From Bacteroidales bacterium (GTDB taxonomy: Bacteria > Bacteroidota > Bacteroidia > Bacteroidales > UBA1715), in the NCBI GenBank assembly GCA_017642535.1, contig JAGCOW010000091.1:1-41493 (forward strand): a DNA stretch of 41,493 bases, given 5' to 3'. How positions within the stretch are numbered: the first letter of the stretch is position 1; each line of letters starts with the position of its first letter. A program made the translations under genes and the position numbers. This document shows positions 1 through 8,248 of this stretch, in pieces. The notes below the pieces were generated by a model, which was not told where the DNA came from, searched no databases, and saw only the letters and a program-made list of their open reading frames with translations.

Positions 1-118
1 AGCTTCCGTCCTTGTGAAATAACGTTTACACTCTTTACAATACCGTCTTTGTTTGGCACCTTGTAACCCTTTCTTGATTACATTTTTCCCTCCACAATGA
101 AAGCAGATTTTTACTCAT
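1..118 (-). pseudogene. Zinc-ribbon (transposase-like) N-terminus, frameshifted and cut by the window edge
   Basis: Reading the minus strand from 114 down to 1 gives an open frame with two Cys pairs, CFHC and CKEC, about 20 residues apart, followed by RYF. This is the layout of the zinc-ribbon that begins InsA/IS1-like and related transposases. The frame has no start codon: TGA lies immediately upstream, at 117-115. An ATG at 118-116 begins the neighbouring frame, and removing a single A from the run of five at 112-108 would join it to the ribbon as MSKICFHCGG. I therefore read it as a gene start broken by a one-base insertion, or as a sequencing indel. The rest lies beyond the window. The family assignment rests on the zinc-ribbon alone, and other zinc-ribbon proteins are possible. 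Confidence 0.5.
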
Positions 119-148
119 TTTCTTAAAAATGCTGTAAATATATAAATT

Positions 149-523
149 TCAATTTATTACAAGGATTCCAGGTCTCATTTTGACCATTAAGCCGAAACTT
201 TTTAGAAAGGTTTTTGCTAATAACATTTTTCGAGTTATCCGTATTAAACGAGAGCCCTTTAATAGAAACATTTCTTGTAATGCATGATTTTGTTCAAAAC
301 CTGTTTTAATTGCCGTTGACAAATAGGTGACATTTGTTGTTCCGATAATGTCAATCACGATCTTACTAGACTGTTCGCTTCCTTTCTCAATCAGATGATC
401 AAGGGAATTTTTGCCGTCGAGTGTTTTGCCTTCCACGTAGTATAGTTTGTTATTTTGCCGCAGCACAAAAAATACCCAAATAACAAAAACGCTTCCCCCA
501 CCTAAGCGAAGAAAGCGTTCCAA
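149..523 (-). pseudogene. Remnant resembling a polymorphic-toxin RNase (BECR/CdiA-CT-like) domain
   Basis: The open frame runs 124 codons from a TTG at 523, but its first 20 or so residues are translated from the asnB terminator, so the true N-terminus is probably missing. From about residue 26 the protein looks real: KLYYVEGKTLDGKN, then a helix, KIVIDIIGT, a second helix, and MFLLKGSRLIRITRK. The pattern helix, strand with VxDI, helix, then a hydrophobic strand followed by a basic strand is like the C-terminal tRNase/BECR-fold domains of contact-dependent inhibition and phage-borne toxins. I judged this by eye only. No immunity-like gene is visible beside it, and the neighbour is also broken. 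A non-toxin origin is quite possible. Confidence 0.35.
482..519 (-). terminator. Rho-independent terminator after asnB
   Basis: On the minus strand a stem of about 9 bp (AACGCTTTC with GGAAGCGTT, one G-U pair) closes a 14-nt loop and is followed by GTTTTTGTT. It lies about 26 nt past the asnB stop codon and should end the gltB-gltD-asnB transcript. Confidence 0.75.
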
Positions 524-544
524 AACAAGTATAAGAATGAATGA

Positions 545-2209
545 CTAATAACTGTTTTCGTGTACCGATTTCACCGCACGGCCTGATGGGTCGTTCAGGT
601 TTTTGAACGAGGCGTCCCATGCCAATGCTTCGGCGGTGCTGCATGCAACCGAAGGAACGGAAGGCACTGATTTTGCCGCCGATTCCGATGGGAAATGTTC
701 CTCGAAAATGGTGCGGTAGTAGTATTCCTCCTTGTTCATCGGCGGATTTATCGGGAAACGTTCTTTTGCGTGAGCCATCTGCTCGTCGGTAACGGCTTCG
801 GAAGTGATTTTCTTCAGCGTGTCAATCCAACTGTAACCTACGCCGTCGGAGAACTGTTCTTTCTGTCGCCACGCAACGCTTTCGGGCAATAAATCTTCGA
901 ACGCCTTGCGAACAATCCATTTCTCTATTTTGCCGTCCTTGCTCATTTTCTGCTCCGCATCCACGCGCATTGCCACGTCGAGAAATTCTTTGTCAAGAAA
1001 CGGCACACGGCCTTCAACGCCCCACGCCATAAGCGATTTGTTGGCACGAAGGCAGTCGTACAGATAGAGTTTTCTCAGTTTACGGATGGTTTCGTCGTGG
1101 AACGACTTGGCATCGGGGGCTTTGTGGAAATACAGATAGCCGCCAAAAACCTCGTCGGCACCTTCGCCCGAAAGCACCATCTTGATACCCATTGACTTGA
1201 TGACACGGGCCAACAAATACATCGGCGTCGATGCACGAACGGTTGTAACATCGTATGTTTCAATGTAATAAATTACATCACGAATGGCATCGAGTCCCTC
1301 TTGAATCGTGTAGTTTATTTCGTGGTGGACAGTTCCGATGTGTTCGGCAACTTTGCGTGCCGCAATCAGATCGGGAGCACCTTTCAAGCCCACTGCGAAC
1401 GAGTGCAGACGTGGCCACCACGCATCCTGCTTGCCATCGGTTTCAATACGTTTGTGCGCATATTTTTTTGCTATGGCTGAAATTACCGACGAATCGAGAC
1501 CGCCCGAAAGCAGCACGCCATACGGCACATCCGACATCAATTGTCGTTGAACGGAGCGTTCCAGTGCGTTTTTCACATCGTCAACGCCCAAACTGCTGCC
1601 CTTAACATTTTCGTAATCAACCCAATCGCGTTTGTACCACCGTTTCATTTCGCCTTCCTTGCTCCAGAAATAATGACCCGGCAAAAACGGCTCGTACGAT
1701 TCGCAGTTGCCTTCAAGAGCTTTCAGTTCCGACGAGACGTAGATTGTGCCGTCGGAATCCTTGCCAATGTAGAGAGGAACCACGCCAATCGGGTCGCGGG
1801 CAATGAGGAATTCGTCTTTCTCGGCATCGTACAACACAAAGGCAAAAATCCCGTTCAAGTCGTCTAAAAAGCTGACGCCCTTTTCTTTATACAGTGCAAG
1901 AATCACTTCGCAGTCCGAGCCGGTGAGAAAGTCGTATTTTCCCGCATATTGGGCACGAATGTCGCGGTGATTGTAGATTTCGCCGTTTACGGCAAGAATA
2001 TGTGTCTGTTCCTTGTTTTTCAACGGTTGGCTGCCCGACTGAGGGTCAACGATTGAAAGGCGTTCGTGAGCCAAAATAGCCGATTTTCCTACATAAATTC
2101 CCGACCAATCCGGTCCGCGGTGACGGATTTTTCCCGACATGGTGAGGGCTTTTGTTCGGAGCGATTCAGGTTTGTCTTGTATGTTAAGAATGCCAATAAT
2201 ACCACACAT
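545..2209 (-). CDS. asnB: Asparagine synthetase B, glutamine-hydrolysing
   Basis: Makes asparagine from aspartate, ATP and glutamine in the cytoplasm. The protein is 554 residues, the same length as E. coli AsnB. The N-terminal Ntn glutaminase domain begins MCGIIGI, so Cys2 is the nucleophile, and HERLSIVD (48-55), NGEIYN (75-80) and GSDCE (97-101) line the glutamine pocket. The C-terminal synthetase domain carries the PP-loop SGGLDSS at 235-241 and the GEGADEVFGGY motif. It ends with the typical SVACSTAEALAWD tail. The start lies 19 nt after the gltD stop, so it is the last gene of a gltB-gltD-asnB operon and is followed by a terminator. The context fits use of glutamine from the adjacent glnN. 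All key residues are present. Confidence 0.96.
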   Translation of the reverse strand: MCGIIGILNIQDKPESLRTKALTMSGKIRHRGPDWSGIYVGKSAILAHERLSIVDPQSGSQPLKNKEQTHILAVNGEIYNHRDIRAQYAGKYDFLTGSDCEVILALYKEKGVSFLDDLNGIFAFVLYDAEKDEFLIARDPIGVVPLYIGKDSDGTIYVSSELKALEGNCESYEPFLPGHYFWSKEGEMKRWYKRDWVDYENVKGSSLGVDDVKNALERSVQRQLMSDVPYGVLLSGGLDSSVISAIAKKYAHKRIETDGKQDAWWPRLHSFAVGLKGAPDLIAARKVAEHIGTVHHEINYTIQEGLDAIRDVIYYIETYDVTTVRASTPMYLLARVIKSMGIKMVLSGEGADEVFGGYLYFHKAPDAKSFHDETIRKLRKLYLYDCLRANKSLMAWGVEGRVPFLDKEFLDVAMRVDAEQKMSKDGKIEKWIVRKAFEDLLPESVAWRQKEQFSDGVGYSWIDTLKKITSEAVTDEQMAHAKERFPINPPMNKEEYYYRTIFEEHFPSESAAKSVPSVPSVACSTAEALAWDASFKNLNDPSGRAVKSVHENSY

Positions 2210-2228
2210 AATACCTACAGTTTAGAGA

Positions 2229-3653
2229 TTATTTTTCACTCAGATACTTATTGATGGCAGCAGCCGCTTTTCGTCCCGATGCAATTGCACGAACAACCAA
2301 ACTTGCACCAGAAGCGGTGTCGCCTGCGGCAAACACTTTATCTACCGATGACATTTGATTTCCGTCGATTGCCACATTGCCACGTTGGTCGTAGTTCACT
2401 TGCAATTCGTCAAGCAAGCCGGTATGAACAGGGTGAACGAATCCCATTGCCAGAAGTACCATATCGGCTTCAATCACATGGGTTTTGCCCGTTTCCTTCA
2501 TCCTCATTTTTCCTGTTTTGGGATCCTTTGACCATTCAACTTCGGCAACTTCAACGCCAGTCAAGACACCATCTTTGCCAATGAAACGTTTACTTGCAAG
2601 ATTCCAATAGCGGTCGCAACCCTCTTCGTGAGAACTTGAAGTTTTAAGAATCATAGGATAATTTGGCCAAGGCGTTGCCGGGTTGAACCCAATTGGCGGT
2701 TTTGGCATAATTTCTATCTGTGTAACCGATGCTGCACCTTGACGTGTAGCTGTTCCCACACAGTCGGAACCAGTGTCGCCACCGCCGATTACAAGCACTT
2801 TTTTACCTTTGGCAGTGATTCGCTGGTCGGCGGGAATTTCCTCGCCGGCATTCACGTGGTTTTGCTGCTGCAACAGTTGCAAAGCAAAGTACACGCCTTT
2901 CAAATCACGACCTTCGATAGGCAGGTCGCGTGGCTCGCCCGAACCCATTGTAAGACAAACGGCATCGAATTTTTTAAGCAGTTCCTTGCCTGTGATGTCG
3001 GTACCGATGTGCGTATTTGTGACAAACTCGATTCCTTCGGCATGAAGCACGTCAAGGCGGCGTTCAATCACTTTTTTGTTCAATTTGAAATCGGGAATAC
3101 CGAAACGGAGCAAACCGCCTATTGCGTTGTCTTTTTCGTAAACCGTCACGGAATGTCCCATTTTGTTGAGAATGTCGGCTGTAGCCAATCCCGACGGTCC
3201 AGAGCCGATAACGGCAACTTTTTTGCCCGAGCGGTTTTTCGGCGGACGGGGGACAATCATTCCCTGATTGAATGCGTATTCAATCAAAGCCGCCTCGTTT
3301 TCGCGACACGTAACCGCTTCGCCCGTTTGTGCAAGCACGCACGATTTTTCGCACAACGCAGGACAAACACGTCCCGTAAATTCAGGGAAGTTGCTTGTCT
3401 GCTGAAGTTTTGCGACAGCTTCGCGCCATTTCCCCTTGTACATCAAATCCTGCCATTCAGGGTTTTTGTTCCCGAGCGGACACGCCCAGTGGCAGAACGG
3501 CACGCCACAGTCCATGCAACGCGATGCCTGCAATTTTCTGTCTTCAAGGTTCAGCGTCTGCTCAACTTCGCTGAAATCGGTAATTCTTTCGTGTATTGGA
3601 CGATAGCCCGCCTCTTTTCTACCTATCGTCATAAATGCTTTTGGATTTCCCAT
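2229..3653 (-). CDS. gltD: Glutamate synthase (NADPH) small subunit
   Basis: Passes electrons from NADPH through FAD and iron-sulfur clusters to the large subunit, which converts 2-oxoglutarate and glutamine to two glutamates. It is 474 residues, normal for the bacterial beta subunit. Cysteines 46, 49, 54 and 58, then 97, 101 and 105, form the N-terminal cluster-binding motifs. The FAD site is IGSGPSGLA near 149-157, and the nucleotide site is GGGDTG at 290-295. Near the C-terminus the motif AAGDTASGASLVV closes the FAD site. It lies 20 nt after gltB and 19 nt before asnB on the same strand, so co-transcription is expected. Confidence 0.96.
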   Translation of the reverse strand: MGNPKAFMTIGRKEAGYRPIHERITDFSEVEQTLNLEDRKLQASRCMDCGVPFCHWACPLGNKNPEWQDLMYKGKWREAVAKLQQTSNFPEFTGRVCPALCEKSCVLAQTGEAVTCRENEAALIEYAFNQGMIVPRPPKNRSGKKVAVIGSGPSGLATADILNKMGHSVTVYEKDNAIGGLLRFGIPDFKLNKKVIERRLDVLHAEGIEFVTNTHIGTDITGKELLKKFDAVCLTMGSGEPRDLPIEGRDLKGVYFALQLLQQQNHVNAGEEIPADQRITAKGKKVLVIGGGDTGSDCVGTATRQGAASVTQIEIMPKPPIGFNPATPWPNYPMILKTSSSHEEGCDRYWNLASKRFIGKDGVLTGVEVAEVEWSKDPKTGKMRMKETGKTHVIEADMVLLAMGFVHPVHTGLLDELQVNYDQRGNVAIDGNQMSSVDKVFAAGDTASGASLVVRAIASGRKAAAAINKYLSEK

Positions 3654-3673
3654 AACTCTTTAATTTTTAATGA

Positions 3674-6600
3674 TTAGTAGTCACGTTCAACTTCGGCAAT
3701 CTTCTTGTTGATTGCGGCAATTCTTTCGTCGTGCAAGACTTTCTTGTATTCAATTGGAACAACCTTTATGAATTTGTCAACATAATCGTTCCAGTTGGTA
3801 AGAATGCGTTTTGCAATCGGACTGCCCGTGTAGGTGTAGTGATTGTAGATGAGTTTTTGCAGTTCGTGAACGTCGTTGCTGTCTTCGAGGAGCGAAAGTT
3901 CAACCATTTCCATATTGCAGAAATAGTCGAAGTCGCCCTGCATGTTGAGCACGTATGCTATACCGCCACTCATACCGGCTGCGAAGTTTCGTCCCGTAGA
4001 GCCCAAAATCACCGCACGACCGCCAGTCATATATTCGCAGCAGTGGTCGCCAACGCCTTCCACAACGGCAATCGCGCCGCTGTTTCGCACGCAGAAACGT
4101 TCGCCCACGCGACCGCTGATGTATACCTCGCCCGCAGTCGCACCATACAAGATTGTGTTTCCCGCAATGATGTTCTTTTCAGGAGCATAAGTCGTGCCTT
4201 CGGCAGGAACAACGGCGATTTTACCACCCGAAAGACCCTTGCCCACGTAGTCGTTGCTGTCGCCTTCCAAACGGAACGAAACGCCGTGAGTGAGGAACGC
4301 GCCAAAACTTTGACCAGCAGATCCTTTGAACGTAACTTTTATAGTATCGTCAGGCAAACCAGCCTCGCCGTACTTTTTCACAATTTCGCCCGAAAGCATT
4401 GCTCCGACAGTACGGTCGGTATTTTCAATAGCAAAGTCAAGTTCCGTTTTCGAAGCGTTTTCAATAGATTTTTTGCATTGTTCAATCAATGTGCTGTCGA
4501 TGTTGCTTTCAACCACGTTGATGCCTCTCTTCACGCAGCGAAGCGGATTTGTCTTCGCCTCCTTCGGCATGTAAATCAGCTTAGAAATGTCGATTTTGCT
4601 AATTTTTGAATTGCAGTCGAACGTTTTCGGCACAATCAAATCGGCACGGCCAACAGCTTCGTTTAATGTGCGGAAGCCAAGTTGAGCCAAATGTTCACGG
4701 ACATCTTCAGCCAAGAAATTGAAGAAATTCATCACATATTCGTGGCGGCCCAAGAAACGTTTGCGCAGTTCAGGGTCTTGCGTTGCTACGCCCATAGGAC
4801 ACGTGTTTTTATGACATTTACGCATCATTACGCAGCCAAGCACAATCAGCACGCTCGTTCCAAAACCGAATTCCTCGGCACCAAGCAAAGCAGAGATAAT
4901 TATGTCACGACCAGTTTTCAACTGACCATCGGCCTGCAAACGAACCAGACCACGCAAGTTGTTCATCACCAACGTCTGTTGAGCTTCGGCAAGACCAAGT
5001 TCGCCAGGCAGACCAGCGTGTTTTACAGAGCTTACAGGACTTGCACCCGTTCCACCTTCGGCACCCGAAATCAGAATCAGGTCGGCTTTTGCCTTGGCAA
5101 CACCTGCGGCAATTGTACCCACGCCCGTTTCGGAAACCAATTTCACGCTGATGGCAGCTTTCGGGTTCACGTTGCGCAAGTCGAATATGAGTTGTTTCAA
5201 ATCCTCTATAGAATAAATATCGTGGTGAGGTGGAGGCGAAATCAACGAAATGCCAGGAATAGAGTGACGCGTTTTCGCAATCACCTTGTCAACCTTGAAG
5301 CCCGGCAACTGACCACCTTCGCCCGGTTTTGCACCTTGTGCCACTTTAATCTGAATTTCGTCGGCGTTTACCAGATATTCGGTAGTTACACCGAAACGAC
5401 CAGAAGCAACCTGTTTGATGGCGCTTCGTGTAGAAAGTCCGTCTTCGCGTGGTTTGTAACGGTCGGAATCCTCGCCGCCTTCGCCCGTGTTGCTTTTTGT
5501 TCCTAGTTTATTCATTGCCATGGCAATTGCCTCGTGTGCCTCGGCACTGATTGCGCCGAACGACATGGCACCTGCCACAAAATGTTTCACGATTTCGCTT
5601 GCCGGCTCAACTTCGGAAATGTCGATAGGGTTGCGTTTGTAGTCCATAAAATCGCGGAGCCACATTGGATGTGCCTTTTCGTCAACTGACTTTGTGAAGT
5701 CCTTGAACATTGCGTAGTCGCCCGAACGAGTTGCACGTTGCAATTTCGAGATTGTTTCGGGGTTCCAAGCGTGAAGTTCGCCGTCCTTGCGGAATGCGTA
5801 GTTTCCTGCGTTGGTAACCGTCCACGTTTCTTCCAAATCGGGAGCAAATGCCTGTTTGTGCGCTTCGGCAATGTCACGATAGATGTCGCTCATATCAATT
5901 CCGCCAATCTTGGAATTGGTGCCTTTAAAATATTTGTCGAGAACGTATGAGCCAATGCCAATTGCCTCGAAAATCTGTGCGCCGCGGTAACTACGGATTG
6001 TGGCAATACCCATTTTCGACATAATTTTCATTATACCTTTGGTGATTGCCTTAACATAGTGATTTTGAGCGCTTTCGTAATCAAGTGAGATGTTTCCGTT
6101 TTTGATTTCTTCCTTCAAGACGGCAAATGCCATATATGGGTTCACAATGTTTGCTCCGTAGCCGAACAACAATGCAAAGTGCATAACCTCGCGCGGTTCG
6201 GCAGTTTCAACCACGATGGCAGTCTGCACACGTTTCCGTTTTTCAACCAAATAATGGTGAACGGCAGAAACCGCAAGCAGCGACGGAATTGCGGCGTGCT
6301 GTGCGTCAACACCACGGTCGCTCAGCACAATGTAGTTCTTGCCTGCATCCACGGCGTTTTCGGCTGCCTTGCACAATTCATCAACGGCTTTTTCCAAACC
6401 TTCGGCACCATATTGCGGGTCGAACAACATTGACAGCACTGTAGTTGAGAAACCTTTGTAGTTAAGGTTCTCAAGCAAATCGAACTGAATATTTGTAAGA
6501 ATCGGATTCTTGATTTTCACCATCTTACAAATTTCGGGAGCTGGTTCCAGCAAATTCGTGTGGATAGAACCCACGTAGCTCGTCATAGACATTACCAATT

Positions 6601-8185
6601 CCTCGCGAATCGGGTCGATTGGCGGGTTGGTGACTTGTGCGAACAACTGGCGGAAATAGGCGAACAATCGTTGTGGTTTGTCGGAAATGACAGCCAATGG
6701 CGTGTCGTTACCCATTGAATTAACAGGCTCCTTGCCTTCCAACGCCATCGACGTGATGAGAAAATCAATGTCTTCCTTGGTGTAGCCAAATTCCTTCACC
6801 ATTGCCTTGTAGTTCGGCAACTCAATTTGTGCCGTACGACCCGACGATACAGTTGACAAGTCAATTCTATTTTTCTGCAACCATTCCTTATATGGATACG
6901 CTTTTGCAAGCGTGTCCTTAATTTCGGGGTCATAGTGGATTTCGCCTTTTTCGGTGTCAATCAAAAACATTTTACCCGGACGAAGACGACCTTTTTCACG
7001 GATTTCCGACGCATTGAATTTCAGCACGCCCGTTTCCGAAGCCATCACTAACAAATCATCGTTTGTGATGAGATAGCGGGCAGGACGAAGACCATTTCTG
7101 TCCAGCATACCGCCAGCATAGCGTCCGTCGGTGAACATAAGGTCGGCAGGACCGTCCCATGGTTCCATAAAAATACTGTGATATTCGTAGAATGCCTTCA
7201 AATCGTCGGAAATTGGATTCTTTTCGTTCCAACTTTCAGGCACGAGCATCGAAAGTGCGTGCGGCAACGAAAGTCCAGCCATCATAAGAAATTCGAACAC
7301 GTTGTCGAGCGACGCACTGTCGCTCATATCTGGCTGAACAATAGGGAACAGTTCCTTCAAGTCGCCAAGTTTGTCGGATTTAAGCACGCTTTCGCGGGCA
7401 GTCATCCAGATTCTGTTACCTTTTATGGTATTGATTTCACCGTTGTGACCCAACAAACGGAACGGTTGAGCCAAGTTCCACGTTGGGAACGTGTTGGTAC
7501 TGAAACGAGAGTGAACCAACGAAATAGCACTGGTGAAATTCGGGTTAGTCAAATCTTTGTAATATTCGCGCAATTGCGGAGACGTCAACATACCTTTGTA
7601 AACAATGGTTTTTGTTGACAAGCTATTGATATAGAAATCGCTTTTGTGTTCCATTGAGGAATTCATCACTGCGATTTCCGATTTTTTACGTACGATGTAC
7701 AATTTGCGCTCCAATTCGTCTTGACTGTCGCAGCCAGTTATGAACAACTGTTTGATTTGCGGTTCCGTAGCAAGCGAGCCCTTTCCCAAAATGCTGTTAT
7801 CAACGGGAACGTCGCGAACGGCAATCAATGACAATGCTTCCGAAGCAATTTCTTTTTTTATTATTGCAAGACATTCTTCCGCTTCGGCATTTTCTTTAGG
7901 AAGAAATATCAAACCTGTTCCGTATTTACCTTTTTCAGGAACAGCAATTCCTTGTAAGAGAATAAATTCGTGAGGAATCTGTACCAAAATACCGGCACCA
8001 TCGCCAGTTTTTGAGTCAATTCCTTCTGCGCCACGATGGTTCATGTGTTCCAATACTTGCAGACCTTTCTCCACAATATCGTGGGATTTTCCGCCGTGGA
8101 GCTGGGCAACAATACCAACACCACACGCATCGTGTTCGTTTTCAGGATTGTACAATCCTTGTTGTTTTGGGTAAGTTGATTTCAT
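3674..8185 (-). CDS. gltB: Glutamate synthase large subunit
   Basis: The 1503-residue alpha subunit hydrolyses glutamine and uses the channelled ammonia to aminate 2-oxoglutarate. The sequence begins with a short propeptide ending HDACGVG, so Cys21 should become the N-terminal nucleophile after processing. The central domain and the FMN-binding synthase domain follow, with the conserved EGGTGASP stretch. A 3Fe-4S ligand set, CVMMRKC and NTCPMG, lies around residues 1117-1128. The C-terminal part is rich in Gly-x-Gly repeats, typical of the beta-helix domain. The leader is only about 20 nt long, measured from the U-tract of the upstream hairpin, and I find no promoter in it. Expression may therefore depend on read-through from glnN or on a promoter inside the glnN 3' end. 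Confidence 0.97.
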   Translation of the reverse strand: MKSTYPKQQGLYNPENEHDACGVGIVAQLHGGKSHDIVEKGLQVLEHMNHRGAEGIDSKTGDGAGILVQIPHEFILLQGIAVPEKGKYGTGLIFLPKENAEAEECLAIIKKEIASEALSLIAVRDVPVDNSILGKGSLATEPQIKQLFITGCDSQDELERKLYIVRKKSEIAVMNSSMEHKSDFYINSLSTKTIVYKGMLTSPQLREYYKDLTNPNFTSAISLVHSRFSTNTFPTWNLAQPFRLLGHNGEINTIKGNRIWMTARESVLKSDKLGDLKELFPIVQPDMSDSASLDNVFEFLMMAGLSLPHALSMLVPESWNEKNPISDDLKAFYEYHSIFMEPWDGPADLMFTDGRYAGGMLDRNGLRPARYLITNDDLLVMASETGVLKFNASEIREKGRLRPGKMFLIDTEKGEIHYDPEIKDTLAKAYPYKEWLQKNRIDLSTVSSGRTAQIELPNYKAMVKEFGYTKEDIDFLITSMALEGKEPVNSMGNDTPLAVISDKPQRLFAYFRQLFAQVTNPPIDPIREELVMSMTSYVGSIHTNLLEPAPEICKMVKIKNPILTNIQFDLLENLNYKGFSTTVLSMLFDPQYGAEGLEKAVDELCKAAENAVDAGKNYIVLSDRGVDAQHAAIPSLLAVSAVHHYLVEKRKRVQTAIVVETAEPREVMHFALLFGYGANIVNPYMAFAVLKEEIKNGNISLDYESAQNHYVKAITKGIMKIMSKMGIATIRSYRGAQIFEAIGIGSYVLDKYFKGTNSKIGGIDMSDIYRDIAEAHKQAFAPDLEETWTVTNAGNYAFRKDGELHAWNPETISKLQRATRSGDYAMFKDFTKSVDEKAHPMWLRDFMDYKRNPIDISEVEPASEIVKHFVAGAMSFGAISAEAHEAIAMAMNKLGTKSNTGEGGEDSDRYKPREDGLSTRSAIKQVASGRFGVTTEYLVNADEIQIKVAQGAKPGEGGQLPGFKVDKVIAKTRHSIPGISLISPPPHHDIYSIEDLKQLIFDLRNVNPKAAISVKLVSETGVGTIAAGVAKAKADLILISGAEGGTGASPVSSVKHAGLPGELGLAEAQQTLVMNNLRGLVRLQADGQLKTGRDIIISALLGAEEFGFGTSVLIVLGCVMMRKCHKNTCPMGVATQDPELRKRFLGRHEYVMNFFNFLAEDVREHLAQLGFRTLNEAVGRADLIVPKTFDCNSKISKIDISKLIYMPKEAKTNPLRCVKRGINVVESNIDSTLIEQCKKSIENASKTELDFAIENTDRTVGAMLSGEIVKKYGEAGLPDDTIKVTFKGSAGQSFGAFLTHGVSFRLEGDSNDYVGKGLSGGKIAVVPAEGTTYAPEKNIIAGNTILYGATAGEVYISGRVGERFCVRNSGAIAVVEGVGDHCCEYMTGGRAVILGSTGRNFAAGMSGGIAYVLNMQGDFDYFCNMEMVELSLLEDSNDVHELQKLIYNHYTYTGSPIAKRILTNWNDYVDKFIKVVPIEYKKVLHDERIAAINKKIAEVERDY

Positions 8186-8205
8186 TTTTATTATGTTTTG
8201 TGTTT

Positions 8206-8237
8206 CAAAAAGGACGACTGCCGTCCGACAGCCGTCC
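8206..8237 (-). terminator. Strong hairpin terminator between glnN and gltB
   Basis: On the minus strand an 11-bp GC-rich stem (GGACGGCTGTC with GGCAGTCGTCC, two G-U pairs, loop GGAC) is followed by five Ts. It starts about 12 nt after the glnN stop and ends about 20 nt before the gltB ATG. It can terminate glnN transcripts. Because it sits in the gltB leader, it may also act as a partial terminator that sets the glnN to gltBD ratio; that second role is inference. Confidence 0.8.
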
Positions 8238-8248
8238 CGTGCAAAATT

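Noticed and set aside
2739..3677. 312-codon open frame on the plus strand over gltD
   Set aside because: It is antisense to gltD, whose protein motifs are complete; codon bias of the sense gene keeps the other frame open.
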